Below are positions 16,358 to 23,777 of a stretch of 64,000 bases of DNA, piece after piece. How positions within the stretch are numbered: the first letter of the stretch is position 1; the number at the start of each line of letters is the position of its first letter. Below the pieces are notes generated by a model. The model worked only from the letters and a program-made list of their open reading frames with translations, ran no database searches and was not told where the DNA came from. The translations under genes were made by a program, and so were the position numbers. The stretch comes from RUG563 sp964423675 (GTDB taxonomy: Bacteria > Bacillota > Clostridia > Christensenellales > Aristaeellaceae), in the NCBI GenBank assembly GCA_964423675.1, contig CAYRFP010000005.1, positions 1 through 64,000 of the forward strand, given 5' to 3'.

Positions 16358-18232
16358 ATGAAGTTTTCTTATGGGCTGCACTATGAAATGAATGGCGAAA
16401 CCTACCGGGAACTTTTTGACGGCGTATTTGTGCAGGGAAAGATACAGGAAAAATGTGTTCATTCTGCCGCTGTGGTTTCTTTGAAAATAGAGGAGGAACC
16501 GCGGAAAATAAGCATGGCGGTGGAAAACCTGGGAACGGAAACTATCCGCATCCGCAAAGCCGTGACGCTGGAGACTGCGTTTGAGAATCTGTTGCAAACA
16601 AACGGGCCGGAGGATCTTCAGTTTTATACGGATTGGGATCATATCTGGCATACCGTGGGCATGACCAGCGCGGCGGGGAAGGACGATTCTATTTGGGATT
16701 TGAAGCGTACCCGTGCGATCTATAATGGCGGACTGATTCGAAAAAGCGATGCTGTGGGCGTGGCAATGGCGTATGAAACGCCCTGCCGCTTTCAGCCTTC
16801 GATCCGGTTTGAGAACGGCCATGTGACCGCGCTGGAATATGTGGAAAAGGAACTGAAGCCGGGGGAACGGCTTGAAATCGATCCTTTCGCCCTTTCTGCC
16901 TGCCAGCATTTTGGAAAAGCGCTGAAGAGCCTGCATGAACATCAGACCTCTCGAAAGCCGATTGAGAAGATTCGGGATTATTTCGGGTATAACACCTGGG
17001 AAGCCTTTGGAAGCGACATAACGCCTGAGAACATCGAAAAATGCCTGGATGCTATTCAAAAAACGCCCCTGCTTCGGGAGAATATCCGCTATTTCATCTT
17101 GGACGATGGATGGCAAACAACCATGGGGGATTGGCAGGAAAACGAGCGGTTTGCAGGGATTGGCATGGCGAAGATCGCTGAAGACATTCGCGCTGCCGGG
17201 ATGCTTCCTGGTATTTGGACGGCGCCGTTTATCGCTAACGGAGATTCGCAGCTGGTGCAGAAGCATCCGGAAATGTTTCTGAAAGGGCCGGATGGAAAAC
17301 TCCTTCCCACGGTGCCGGGCCGAAGCGTTTTTATTCTGGATATTACTCACCCTGCGACCAAGACATTCGTGGCGCAACTGTATCAACGGCTGTATGGCTG
17401 GGGATATCGCTACTTTAAAACTGATTTTCTGAAGGACGCGGTACAGCCCCTGGTTCACGGAAACCCGGAATACCTAGAAGGAATCCAGCGATACGATCCT
17501 AAAGTGACGCCGGAGGAAGCCATGAATGCAATCAATGCCATCATCCGGGAGGCAATAGGTGAGGATTCCTTCTGGATGGGTTGCGGCACCCAGCTAATCA
17601 CTGATTGTGAAAAAATGGACGCTACCCGCACTGGCGGCGATATTTCGCCCCGCTGGTCCCGGGTGCCCATGCAGGTATCCGCAGTGGTTTGGCGGCTGCT
17701 TTGCAATGGTCATCGGTTCCTGGCAGACCCGGATTTCGCGGTACTCGCTTCGCATGATACCCTTTATCCCGAGGGGCTTCGGGAAGTTTGGCTTGCCCAG
17801 GAAAATGAACCGTTTAAGCTGAACGCCTTCTCTGGACCGCTGTTTAACGCCAAAGAGGCGCGCACGTGGTTGTCCTTCGTTCTGATTAGCGGCGGGTTGG
17901 TAAATCTCAGCGATTGCCTGTACGCCCTTAAGCCGCAGGCGCTGGAAATGCTGGAAGTGGTGTATCGGTATGCCGGTGGGCCAGGCTTTATGCCCGTGGA
18001 CGCCAATAAAACGTTGCCCAGCATTTTCATGCGGCCCTGGCAAGGGCAGATGCTGGTTGGAATCTTCAACTGGGAGGAAGAGGAACGGGAGATTTCTGTT
18101 CCCTTCGGCGGCGATATGCTGCCCGCTGCGGATACGGCGGAGGATGTTTGGTCCGGCGAAACGTTGTGCATAGATGGAAAGCCGATGTTGATGCGACTTC
18201 AGCCCAGGTCGGCTGTGGTGCTGAAGGTTTAA
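16358..18232 (+). CDS. GH36-like alpha-galactosidase
   Basis: 624 residues. A clan GH-D retaining enzyme that would release terminal alpha-galactose from oligosaccharides such as raffinose. A beta-sandwich N-terminal domain (1-200) is followed by the TIM barrel with YFILDDGWQ (247-253), GIWTAPF, the nucleophile D356 in YFKTDFLKD and the probable acid/base D428 in RTGGDISP, then a C-terminal beta domain. There is no signal peptide, so it acts on imported sugars. AAAGGA precedes the ATG. The barrel motifs are diverged from the KWD and SGGGR patterns of classical GH36, so the exact substrate is uncertain. Confidence 0.82.
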   Translation: MKFSYGLHYEMNGETYRELFDGVFVQGKIQEKCVHSAAVVSLKIEEEPRKISMAVENLGTETIRIRKAVTLETAFENLLQTNGPEDLQFYTDWDHIWHTVGMTSAAGKDDSIWDLKRTRAIYNGGLIRKSDAVGVAMAYETPCRFQPSIRFENGHVTALEYVEKELKPGERLEIDPFALSACQHFGKALKSLHEHQTSRKPIEKIRDYFGYNTWEAFGSDITPENIEKCLDAIQKTPLLRENIRYFILDDGWQTTMGDWQENERFAGIGMAKIAEDIRAAGMLPGIWTAPFIANGDSQLVQKHPEMFLKGPDGKLLPTVPGRSVFILDITHPATKTFVAQLYQRLYGWGYRYFKTDFLKDAVQPLVHGNPEYLEGIQRYDPKVTPEEAMNAINAIIREAIGEDSFWMGCGTQLITDCEKMDATRTGGDISPRWSRVPMQVSAVVWRLLCNGHRFLADPDFAVLASHDTLYPEGLREVWLAQENEPFKLNAFSGPLFNAKEARTWLSFVLISGGLVNLSDCLYALKPQALEMLEVVYRYAGGPGFMPVDANKTLPSIFMRPWQGQMLVGIFNWEEEEREISVPFGGDMLPAADTAEDVWSGETLCIDGKPMLMRLQPRSAVVLKV

Positions 18233-18326
18233 TCTTGGAAATCCAGCTGACCGACTACGTGCTGTATGCAGCTGGTGTGCGATACGAAAGAAAATAAAGC
18301 CGCCGGGCATTGAGGGATAGTATAGC

Positions 18327-18368
18327 AAAATCCCGTCTGGTTTTGAAAAAAGCCAGACGGGATTTTTT
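18327..18368. terminator. Bidirectional terminator between alpha-galactosidase and sigH
   Basis: A perfect 14-base stem (18327-18340 with 18353-18366, core TCCCGTCTGG/CCAGACGGGA), with an A run on the left and a T run on the right. It can end both converging transcripts. Confidence 0.9.
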
Positions 18369-18399
18369 GCGTTTTTCCATGAAGAATAAATAATTTGAA

Positions 18400-19047
18400 T
18401 CATTTATTTTCTTCCATGAATTTGACCAGCTTCCGCTTAACACGCTGCAGAGCATTATCAATGGATTTTACATGACGTCCCAGCAGGTCGGCAATTTCCT
18501 GATAGCTTTTGCCATCCATGAACGCATCCAGCACCTGCCGCTCCAGATCGGAAAGCAGATCGTCCATTTGCGCCTGAATATGAGCCAGATCCTCCTGGCT
18601 GATATACAGATCCTCGGGATTGGTAACTCTACCCTCGATCACATCCAGCAGCGTCCGATCAGATTCTTCATCATAAAGCGGTTTGTTCAGAGAAACGTAG
18701 CTGTTCAGAGGCACATGCTTTTGCCGGGTGGCGGCCTTAATGGCAGTAATAATCTGGCGTTTCACGCACAGCTCCGCAAAAGAACGGAATGAGGCCAGGC
18801 GGGCGGGCTGAAAATCCCGAATGGCCTTATACAGGCCGATCATTCCCTCCTGAACAATATCCTCATGATCCGCGCCGATGAGAAAATAGCTGCGCGCCTT
18901 GGAACGCACAAAATTCTTATATTTATTCAGCATGTAGGCCAGCGCCTGGCCATCGCCCTGCTGGGCAAGCATAACTGCTTCCTCATCCGGCAGAGCTTGG
19001 AAGCGTTCGATTTCCCGCTGTTCTTCTGTCATAGGAGAATCCGGCAT
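18400..19047 (-). CDS. sigH: RNA polymerase sigma factor SigH
   Basis: 215 residues. The sigma-70-family factor of the transition to stationary phase and early sporulation. Region 2 contains DHEDIVQEGMIGLYKAI and FRSFAELCVKRQIITAI. Region 4 contains DLERQVLDAFMDGKSYQEIA with a helix-turn-helix ending VDNALQR-like (KSIDNALQRVKRKL). The ATG at 19047 follows CTGGAGG; the GTG two codons earlier overlaps that site. It is last in the mrnC-rlmB-sigH order typical of Firmicutes, although the yacP gene usually between rlmB and sigH is missing. Its presence argues for a spore-forming lineage. Confidence 0.92.
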   Translation of the reverse strand: MPDSPMTEEQREIERFQALPDEEAVMLAQQGDGQALAYMLNKYKNFVRSKARSYFLIGADHEDIVQEGMIGLYKAIRDFQPARLASFRSFAELCVKRQIITAIKAATRQKHVPLNSYVSLNKPLYDEESDRTLLDVIEGRVTNPEDLYISQEDLAHIQAQMDDLLSDLERQVLDAFMDGKSYQEIADLLGRHVKSIDNALQRVKRKLVKFMEENK

Positions 19048-19068
19048 GGGCACCTCCAGGGAGAAATT

Positions 19069-20214
19069 TTATTCGCGGCAAGCGAACGCGGCGTACATCA
19101 TCACGCCGGCGGCCACAGATGCGTTCAGCGATCCCACGCCGCCCTTCATGGGCAGAGACACTCGATGATCGCAGGAATCCAGCACCAGGCGGCTCACACC
19201 CTCACCTTCCGCACCGATAATCAGGGCCACAGCGCCTTCAAAGTTTACCTTCCGGTAATCCTCGCCCACCATATCAGCCGCGAAGAGCCAAATGCCCTTT
19301 TCCTTGAGCATTTTCAGGGTGCGGGTCAGGTTGGTCACCCGGGCTACCTTCACCGTTTCAATAGCACCCGCCGAGGCTTTTACAGCGGAGGGAGTCAGGC
19401 CTACTGCACGGCGTTCAGGAACGATTACTCCGTGCGCGCCAACGCAGGCAGCAGTTCGGATGATAGCGCCCAGGTTCTGCGGATCCGTTACCCCATCCAG
19501 CACCACCAGGAAAGGCGCTTCGCCCTTTTCTTCAGCTTCGCGAAGCATATCTTCCACATCGTAATACCGATAGGCGGAGGCGAAAGCCAGCATGCCCTGA
19601 TGATTGCGGGTGATTTCGTCCAGACGCGTCCGATCCACCATCTGAACCGGGATGTGCCGTTCCCGGGCCATGGCTACGATTTCTCGGGCCGTTGCAGACA
19701 GATCGCCCTTGGCTACCAGCAACTTTTCGATGTCCCGGCCGTTTTTGATGGCCTCCCGGATGGGATTGCGGCCGGAAAGCAGATTTTCTGGGGGCTGATA
19801 GGCATCCTCCGGGGGCAGCGTCGGCTTGGGGGCAGGGCGTTCCTGCCGGGGCGCAGACCGATCCGCCTTCGGAGCGGGGAAGGAAGGCTGTTCGTTCCGC
19901 TGGAATCCGGGCTTTTCCTGCCGCTGAAAGCTGTTTTCTTCCTTGTGCGCAAAGCTGGACTTTTCGTTTTTGCGCTGGAAGGAATCGTTTTTGCGGCCAT
20001 AGGCCGGCTTATCATAGCCCGCTTTATCATGAGACGGCTTGCCACTGCGATAGCCGCCCCTGCCGCCGAAGGCCGCATCATCTTGGCTCTTGCGGCGATC
20101 CGTGCCGGGCTTGCTGGAATGATAATGGGATCCTTCTTCATCCCATTTGCTTTCTTGGCGCAAATGGTCGTTTCGGCTCATTTTCTTGGGATTCAAATCT
20201 TTATAAAAAGCCAT
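19069..20214 (-). CDS. rlmB: 23S rRNA guanosine-2'-O-methyltransferase RlmB with a disordered N-terminal extension
   Basis: 381 residues. The C-terminal ~238 residues are a standard RlmB/YacO SPOUT methyltransferase: NLLSGRNPIREAI (substrate-binding domain), DPQNLGAIIRTAACVGAHG, IIGAEGEGVSRLV and LPMKGGVGSLNASVAAGV. The first ~143 residues are not part of that fold. They are rich in K, R, Q, F, G and S and hold repeated SFQR and EKxxF units (DSFQRKNEKSSF, NSFQRQEKPGF). This suggests an intrinsically disordered RNA-binding arm. The ATG at 20214 is ten bases after AAAGGAG, and the frame is continuous through the extension. It lies between mrnC and sigH. Confidence 0.9.
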   Translation of the reverse strand: MAFYKDLNPKKMSRNDHLRQESKWDEEGSHYHSSKPGTDRRKSQDDAAFGGRGGYRSGKPSHDKAGYDKPAYGRKNDSFQRKNEKSSFAHKEENSFQRQEKPGFQRNEQPSFPAPKADRSAPRQERPAPKPTLPPEDAYQPPENLLSGRNPIREAIKNGRDIEKLLVAKGDLSATAREIVAMARERHIPVQMVDRTRLDEITRNHQGMLAFASAYRYYDVEDMLREAEEKGEAPFLVVLDGVTDPQNLGAIIRTAACVGAHGVIVPERRAVGLTPSAVKASAGAIETVKVARVTNLTRTLKMLKEKGIWLFAADMVGEDYRKVNFEGAVALIIGAEGEGVSRLVLDSCDHRVSLPMKGGVGSLNASVAAGVMMYAAFACRE

Positions 20215-20230
20215 GAACAAAAAGCTCCTT

Positions 20231-20668
20231 TCAAGGGCAACTGGTTTCCTGCGCATCCGTATCGGATGCCTGCATCCAAGCTGCCAGCTGCTTCAGCCGT
20301 TCAATATCTCCGATAAGAAATAGGTAGCCCAATAGCGCCTCCAGGCCAGTCGCCCCGGCATACTCGCCGGTTGTGGCGGATTTGGGGGCGCTGTGATGAG
20401 AATGCGCGTTTCGGCCGCGTTTCACGATGGCGAGTTCGTCTTCATTCAAGCGAGGCAGAAGGCGCGTCAGCGCTTTGTTTTGCGCTACAGCGTTTACTTT
20501 TCCTGTGGCCTGCAGATGCATGTCCCGCACTCTGCAATCTTGGCCGATCAGCGCCGTGCGAACCAGCAGGGAGTGCACGCTATCGCCAACAAAAGCCAAT
20601 TGCAGGGGAGAAAGCATGCGCGCCTGCTCGGGAGAAAGCTGCGGCGAAAGTGCCGCCTGTTCCATCAT
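20231..20668 (-). CDS. mrnC: Mini-ribonuclease 3
   Basis: 145 residues. A dimeric RNase III-type nuclease without a dsRBD that matures the ends of 23S rRNA. It carries the RNase III fold motifs LQLAFVGDSVHSLLVR with the metal-binding Asp, RGRNAHSHHSAPKSA, and TGLEALLGYLFLIGD with the second acidic pair. Its ATG overlaps the TGA of the upstream AraC gene (AATGATGG). In most Firmicutes mrnC follows cysS; here an AraC gene takes that place. rlmB follows at 16 bases. Confidence 0.92.
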   Translation of the reverse strand: MMEQAALSPQLSPEQARMLSPLQLAFVGDSVHSLLVRTALIGQDCRVRDMHLQATGKVNAVAQNKALTRLLPRLNEDELAIVKRGRNAHSHHSAPKSATTGEYAGATGLEALLGYLFLIGDIERLKQLAAWMQASDTDAQETSCP

Positions 20669-21540
20669 TTGAGTGCCGTCTTGCTGTAAGCAGAGGGGCT
20701 CATGCCTACGATATTTTTGAAGGTCTTGGAGAAGTGATACGGGTCATTCATGCCGACCTCAACGCCCGCCTGACGAACCGTGTATCCTTCCTTCAGCAGC
20801 ACCTTGGCTCGCTCCATTTTGCAAAAGAGCTGATAACTCTGAGGCGGCATGCCAACCTCGGAAACAAACCGCTTGCGGAAGGTTTCCACTGGCATCCGGG
20901 ACAGGGCGGCCATATCGCTTAGCGAGAAAGAATCCTTATATTGATTCTTGCGCATCGCATCCACAACCTTGGCGATTTCATGGGAAAGCACTGCGTCCAT
21001 GGCCACAGGCTGGCCGGAATGGGAAGCCAGCATGGCCCACAGCAGCTGCTGAAGCTGGGCGCTGGAAGCGTCCTGGGCAGCGGCAACACGCACCGTGGCC
21101 TGCACGATGTGCTTCGCCAGATTCAACTGAGAAGGCAACGCGCCCTGCTTCATCATCCGATGCGGCAGCGCACCCATCCGCTGCAGGAACGCGCCAGACA
21201 GCGTGCCGCCAACCATCATCCACAGAACTCGTGCTTCCTGCCCCACTTCCAGCATCACGCCCTGCGTTCCCGGCGGGAGCATGCAGCAATCGCCCGCCCG
21301 CAGCTGAAACGAGGATTCTTCGTTGCCCAGCGTCATCGCGCCGGTTTCTGCGGCAATCCACAGCCAGTGATCGCATACGCGCAGCGCATGAGAGCCGCTT
21401 TGCAGCATCGCCGAGCCAGATGCAGCGATGTAAACGCCGCTGGCTCCGGCCAATGCATCGGGAGTATGAGAACCTTCTACCAGCACAGCCGGCATATCGG
21501 TGGCTTCTGGTGTATTTTGAAACAACAGGGATTCTGCCAT
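20665..21540 (-). CDS. AraC-family regulator with a cupin domain
   Basis: 291 residues. The N-terminal ~140 residues form a cupin-like sensor domain (SFQLRAGDCCMLPPGTQGVML). The C-terminal ~100 residues hold the two AraC helix-turn-helix units (SLSDMAALSRMPVETFRKRF and VGMNDPYHFSKTFKNIVGM). A GGAGG site precedes the ATG at 21540 and a good promoter lies upstream. It is translationally coupled to mrnC, which is unusual: a carbon-type regulator leading an RNA-processing and sigma-factor operon. The divergent phosphatase gene is a possible target. The ligand is unknown. Confidence 0.87.
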   Translation of the reverse strand: MAESLLFQNTPEATDMPAVLVEGSHTPDALAGASGVYIAASGSAMLQSGSHALRVCDHWLWIAAETGAMTLGNEESSFQLRAGDCCMLPPGTQGVMLEVGQEARVLWMMVGGTLSGAFLQRMGALPHRMMKQGALPSQLNLAKHIVQATVRVAAAQDASSAQLQQLLWAMLASHSGQPVAMDAVLSHEIAKVVDAMRKNQYKDSFSLSDMAALSRMPVETFRKRFVSEVGMPPQSYQLFCKMERAKVLLKEGYTVRQAGVEVGMNDPYHFSKTFKNIVGMSPSAYSKTALK

Positions 21541-21575
21541 GATAATTTTCCTCCATTATCTTGAGTACCTTCTTT

Positions 21576-21604
21576 ATTTTACATCCCAGAACGTACATTG
21601 TCAA
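21576..21604 (-). promoter_or_regulatory. Promoter of the AraC-mrnC-rlmB-sigH operon
   Basis: On the minus strand: TTGACA (21599-21604), a 17-base spacer, TAAAAT (21576-21581), 36 bases before the ATG at 21540. I saw no other promoter ahead of mrnC, rlmB or sigH. Confidence 0.75.
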
Positions 21605-21686
21605 CAGGTGAACCAAAAATCACAACTATTAAATAGAAAACCGTGCGAAAAAATGGGCAAAACGCAAAGAAACGGGAAAAAATGCC

Positions 21687-21715
21687 TTGACAGAACGAAT
21701 CGCGACCGCTACACT
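21687..21715 (+). promoter_or_regulatory. Promoter of the interrupted phosphatase gene
   Basis: TTGACA (21687-21692), a 17-base spacer, TACACT (21710-21715), 29 bases before the ATG at 21744. Confidence 0.8.
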
Positions 21716-21743
21716 GAGAGAAAAAAGGAAGGAGCAAAAGCAT

Positions 21744-22748
21744 ATGCCCATTGAATTGCTGGCCCCAACGCCGGGGACGCGGCTGTTGCTGCTGACTGGC
21801 TCACAGCGCCTGTTAATCGAGCAAAATGTATCGTTTATGGGAAACGGCGGGGCGGCGATTGATTTTTTGCATCCTTCATTGTCAGATCAGGCGGATGCGT
21901 CGCAGGGAGCAGGGCTAACGCTGCAATGGCGGGGAACGACGGGGCGTTGCCGCGTTTCGTAGCGCTGCCAGGGGGAAGAACGAATCATTGAAACCCTGGG
22001 CACAACGCTGACAGTATATAATCTGCGGATAGGCATGCGGTATGATTGGACGGTGTGCTGCGCAGAGGAAACAGCAACCAGCTGGTTTGAAACGGAAGAT
22101 CAGCCGCCACGGATTATGCGGGTGGATGGCGCGACCAACGTGCGGGACATCGGTGGCTGGCGAACAGAAAATGGCCGCCGCATTCGCCAGGGGATGATTT
22201 TCCGGGGATCGGAGATGGATCGACATTTGCAGATTTCCAGCCACGGGATCAACGCTTTGCTGCATCAGTTGCGGGTGAAAACGGATCTGGATTTCCGCAT
22301 TGAGGCAGATCATCCGGAGCTGGAAGAGCGCAGGCTGCAATGGCTTCATCTGCCTATTGGTGCGTATGAAGAAATTGGCGATGGGGCGCAGCAGGCAGCG
22401 TATGCCCGCGTTTTTCGCGCACTGCTGAATCCGGATTATTATCCGATTTACGCCCATTGTTGGGGCGGAGCCGATCGCACGGGCTGCTTTTTTTATCTGC
22501 TGGGTGCTTTGCTTGGCATGACGCAGGCGGATCTGCTGCTGGATTATGAACTGACATCCCTGTCCATCTGGGGTGACCGCCGGAGAGATTCCGAGTCCTT
22601 TCAGCGATTCATGGCGGCGTTGAACGGCTTTGCGCCGCCATCCGCATCGCCACGCGAACGGGCGGAGCAATATTGGCAATCGTCTGGTATAACACAGCAG
22701 GAAATCCGCGCGATGAGGGAAATGCTTTTGGAAGATGAAAGCGTTTGA
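21744..22748 (+). pseudogene. Protein tyrosine phosphatase-like gene interrupted by an in-frame TAG
   Basis: The ATG at 21744 has GGAAGGAG and a promoter, but codon 73 (21960-21962) is TAG. Reading through in the same frame gives one coherent protein of about 333 residues. It has an N-terminal fibronectin-III-like domain (ending TLTVYNLRIGMRYDWTV), then a phosphatase domain with VDGATNVRDIGGWRTENG, GMIFRGSEMD and the P-loop HCWGGADRTG (catalytic Cys, Asp and Arg). This is the domain order of tyrosine/serine phosphatases of the Y_phosphatase3 group. No good ribosome site is seen for an internal restart at 22035. A nonsense mutation, base error or readthrough are all possible. TAG serves elsewhere in this window as a normal stop. 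Confidence 0.72.
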
Positions 22749-22795
22749 ACGCATTCTATCAATAAATGACATGTTGAAAAAGCAAGAAATTCACT

Positions 22796-22824
22796 TTGCA
22801 CGGCGCATCGGGCAATGCTATAAT
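22796..22824 (+). promoter_or_regulatory. Promoter of the RluA-type gene
   Basis: TTGCAC (22796-22801), a 17-base spacer, TATAAT (22819-22824), 35 bases before the ATG at 22859. Confidence 0.8.
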
Positions 22825-22858
22825 ATTTTTGCTGGAAAACAGAGAACGGGAAACAAAC

Positions 22859-23764
22859 ATGCGAGAAATAAAACATGTGGTAAGCCAGGCAGAAGCGGGG
22901 CGAACGGTGAAATCTCTGGCGTTGAAGGCATTGCAACTGTCGAGAGGGCAATTCAGCCGCTTGAAATTTCAGGGGAATATACGCGTAGATGGCGTTCCGG
23001 CGCGGGCGGATGTGCGTCTGGCGGCAGGGCAGGAATTGTCTGCTCGGCTAAGGGATGAAGGACAGATGATCGTTCCGTATGCTCAGGCGGTGCTGTCCAT
23101 TCCATGGCAGGATGAGGACTACTGGATCATTGAAAAGCCCGCGCCTATGCCAACGATGTCTTCCTGCCATCAATCTGGCCCAACGCTGGAAAACGCGCTG
23201 TATGCTGCTCTCCAGGAGCCGGAGGATTTCGTGTTCCGCCCAGTCAATCGACTGGATAAGGGTACCAGTGGACTGATGGCCGTGGCCCGGAATGCGCATG
23301 CGCAGCAGCTATTGCAAAAGCAGCTACATTCTGAAGCATTTATTCGCGAATATCTGGCGATATGCGAGGGCAGACCGCCTCAGGACGCGGGCGTTATTGA
23401 TGCACCTATTGGCATGGCGGGTCAGGGCGTTCGGCGGGAGGTGCGGGCAAATGGCAAGCCGGCAGTAACCCATTATCAGGTTCTTGCGCAGACGGAGCAA
23501 CGGACGCTTTTGCGGCTTCGGCTGGAAACGGGCCGTACCCATCAGATTCGGGTGCATTTGCAGCATTTGGGATGTCCGATTGCGGGGGATTATTTGTATG
23601 GGAAGCCGCTGGATGCGTTGCCGGGGCGCTTTGCCCTGCATGCCTGCTTCCTCTCCTTTCATCACCCCCTGACTGGTCAGACCATTTCGCTGGAATCAGT
23701 GCTGCCGCCAAGCCTGGCGGAGTTGCTGGGTGAGATCGGTAAAGAACTGATGCAGAGCAAATAA
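22859..23764 (+). CDS. RluA-family pseudouridine synthase
   Basis: 301 residues from the ATG at 22859; an in-frame TTG at 22796 is part of the promoter and is excluded. An S4-like N-terminal domain (about 15-75, GRTVKSLALKALQLSRGQ) is followed by the catalytic domain with NRLDKGTSGLMAVAR (catalytic Asp) and TGRTHQIRVHLQHLG. It would modify uridines in rRNA or tRNA; the position is not determinable. The ribosome site is weak. The GH2 gene begins 13 bases after its stop behind a strong AAGGAGG, so the two share a transcript despite unrelated functions. Confidence 0.88.
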   Translation: MREIKHVVSQAEAGRTVKSLALKALQLSRGQFSRLKFQGNIRVDGVPARADVRLAAGQELSARLRDEGQMIVPYAQAVLSIPWQDEDYWIIEKPAPMPTMSSCHQSGPTLENALYAALQEPEDFVFRPVNRLDKGTSGLMAVARNAHAQQLLQKQLHSEAFIREYLAICEGRPPQDAGVIDAPIGMAGQGVRREVRANGKPAVTHYQVLAQTEQRTLLRLRLETGRTHQIRVHLQHLGCPIAGDYLYGKPLDALPGRFALHACFLSFHHPLTGQTISLESVLPPSLAELLGEIGKELMQSK

Positions 23765-23777
23765 GGAGGAAAAGAAC

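Noticed and set aside
21960..21962. Pyrrolysine codon
   Set aside because: No pyl genes are in the window, TAG is used as an ordinary stop by other genes here (for example at 2981 and 39517), and a phosphatase is not a known pyrrolysine protein.
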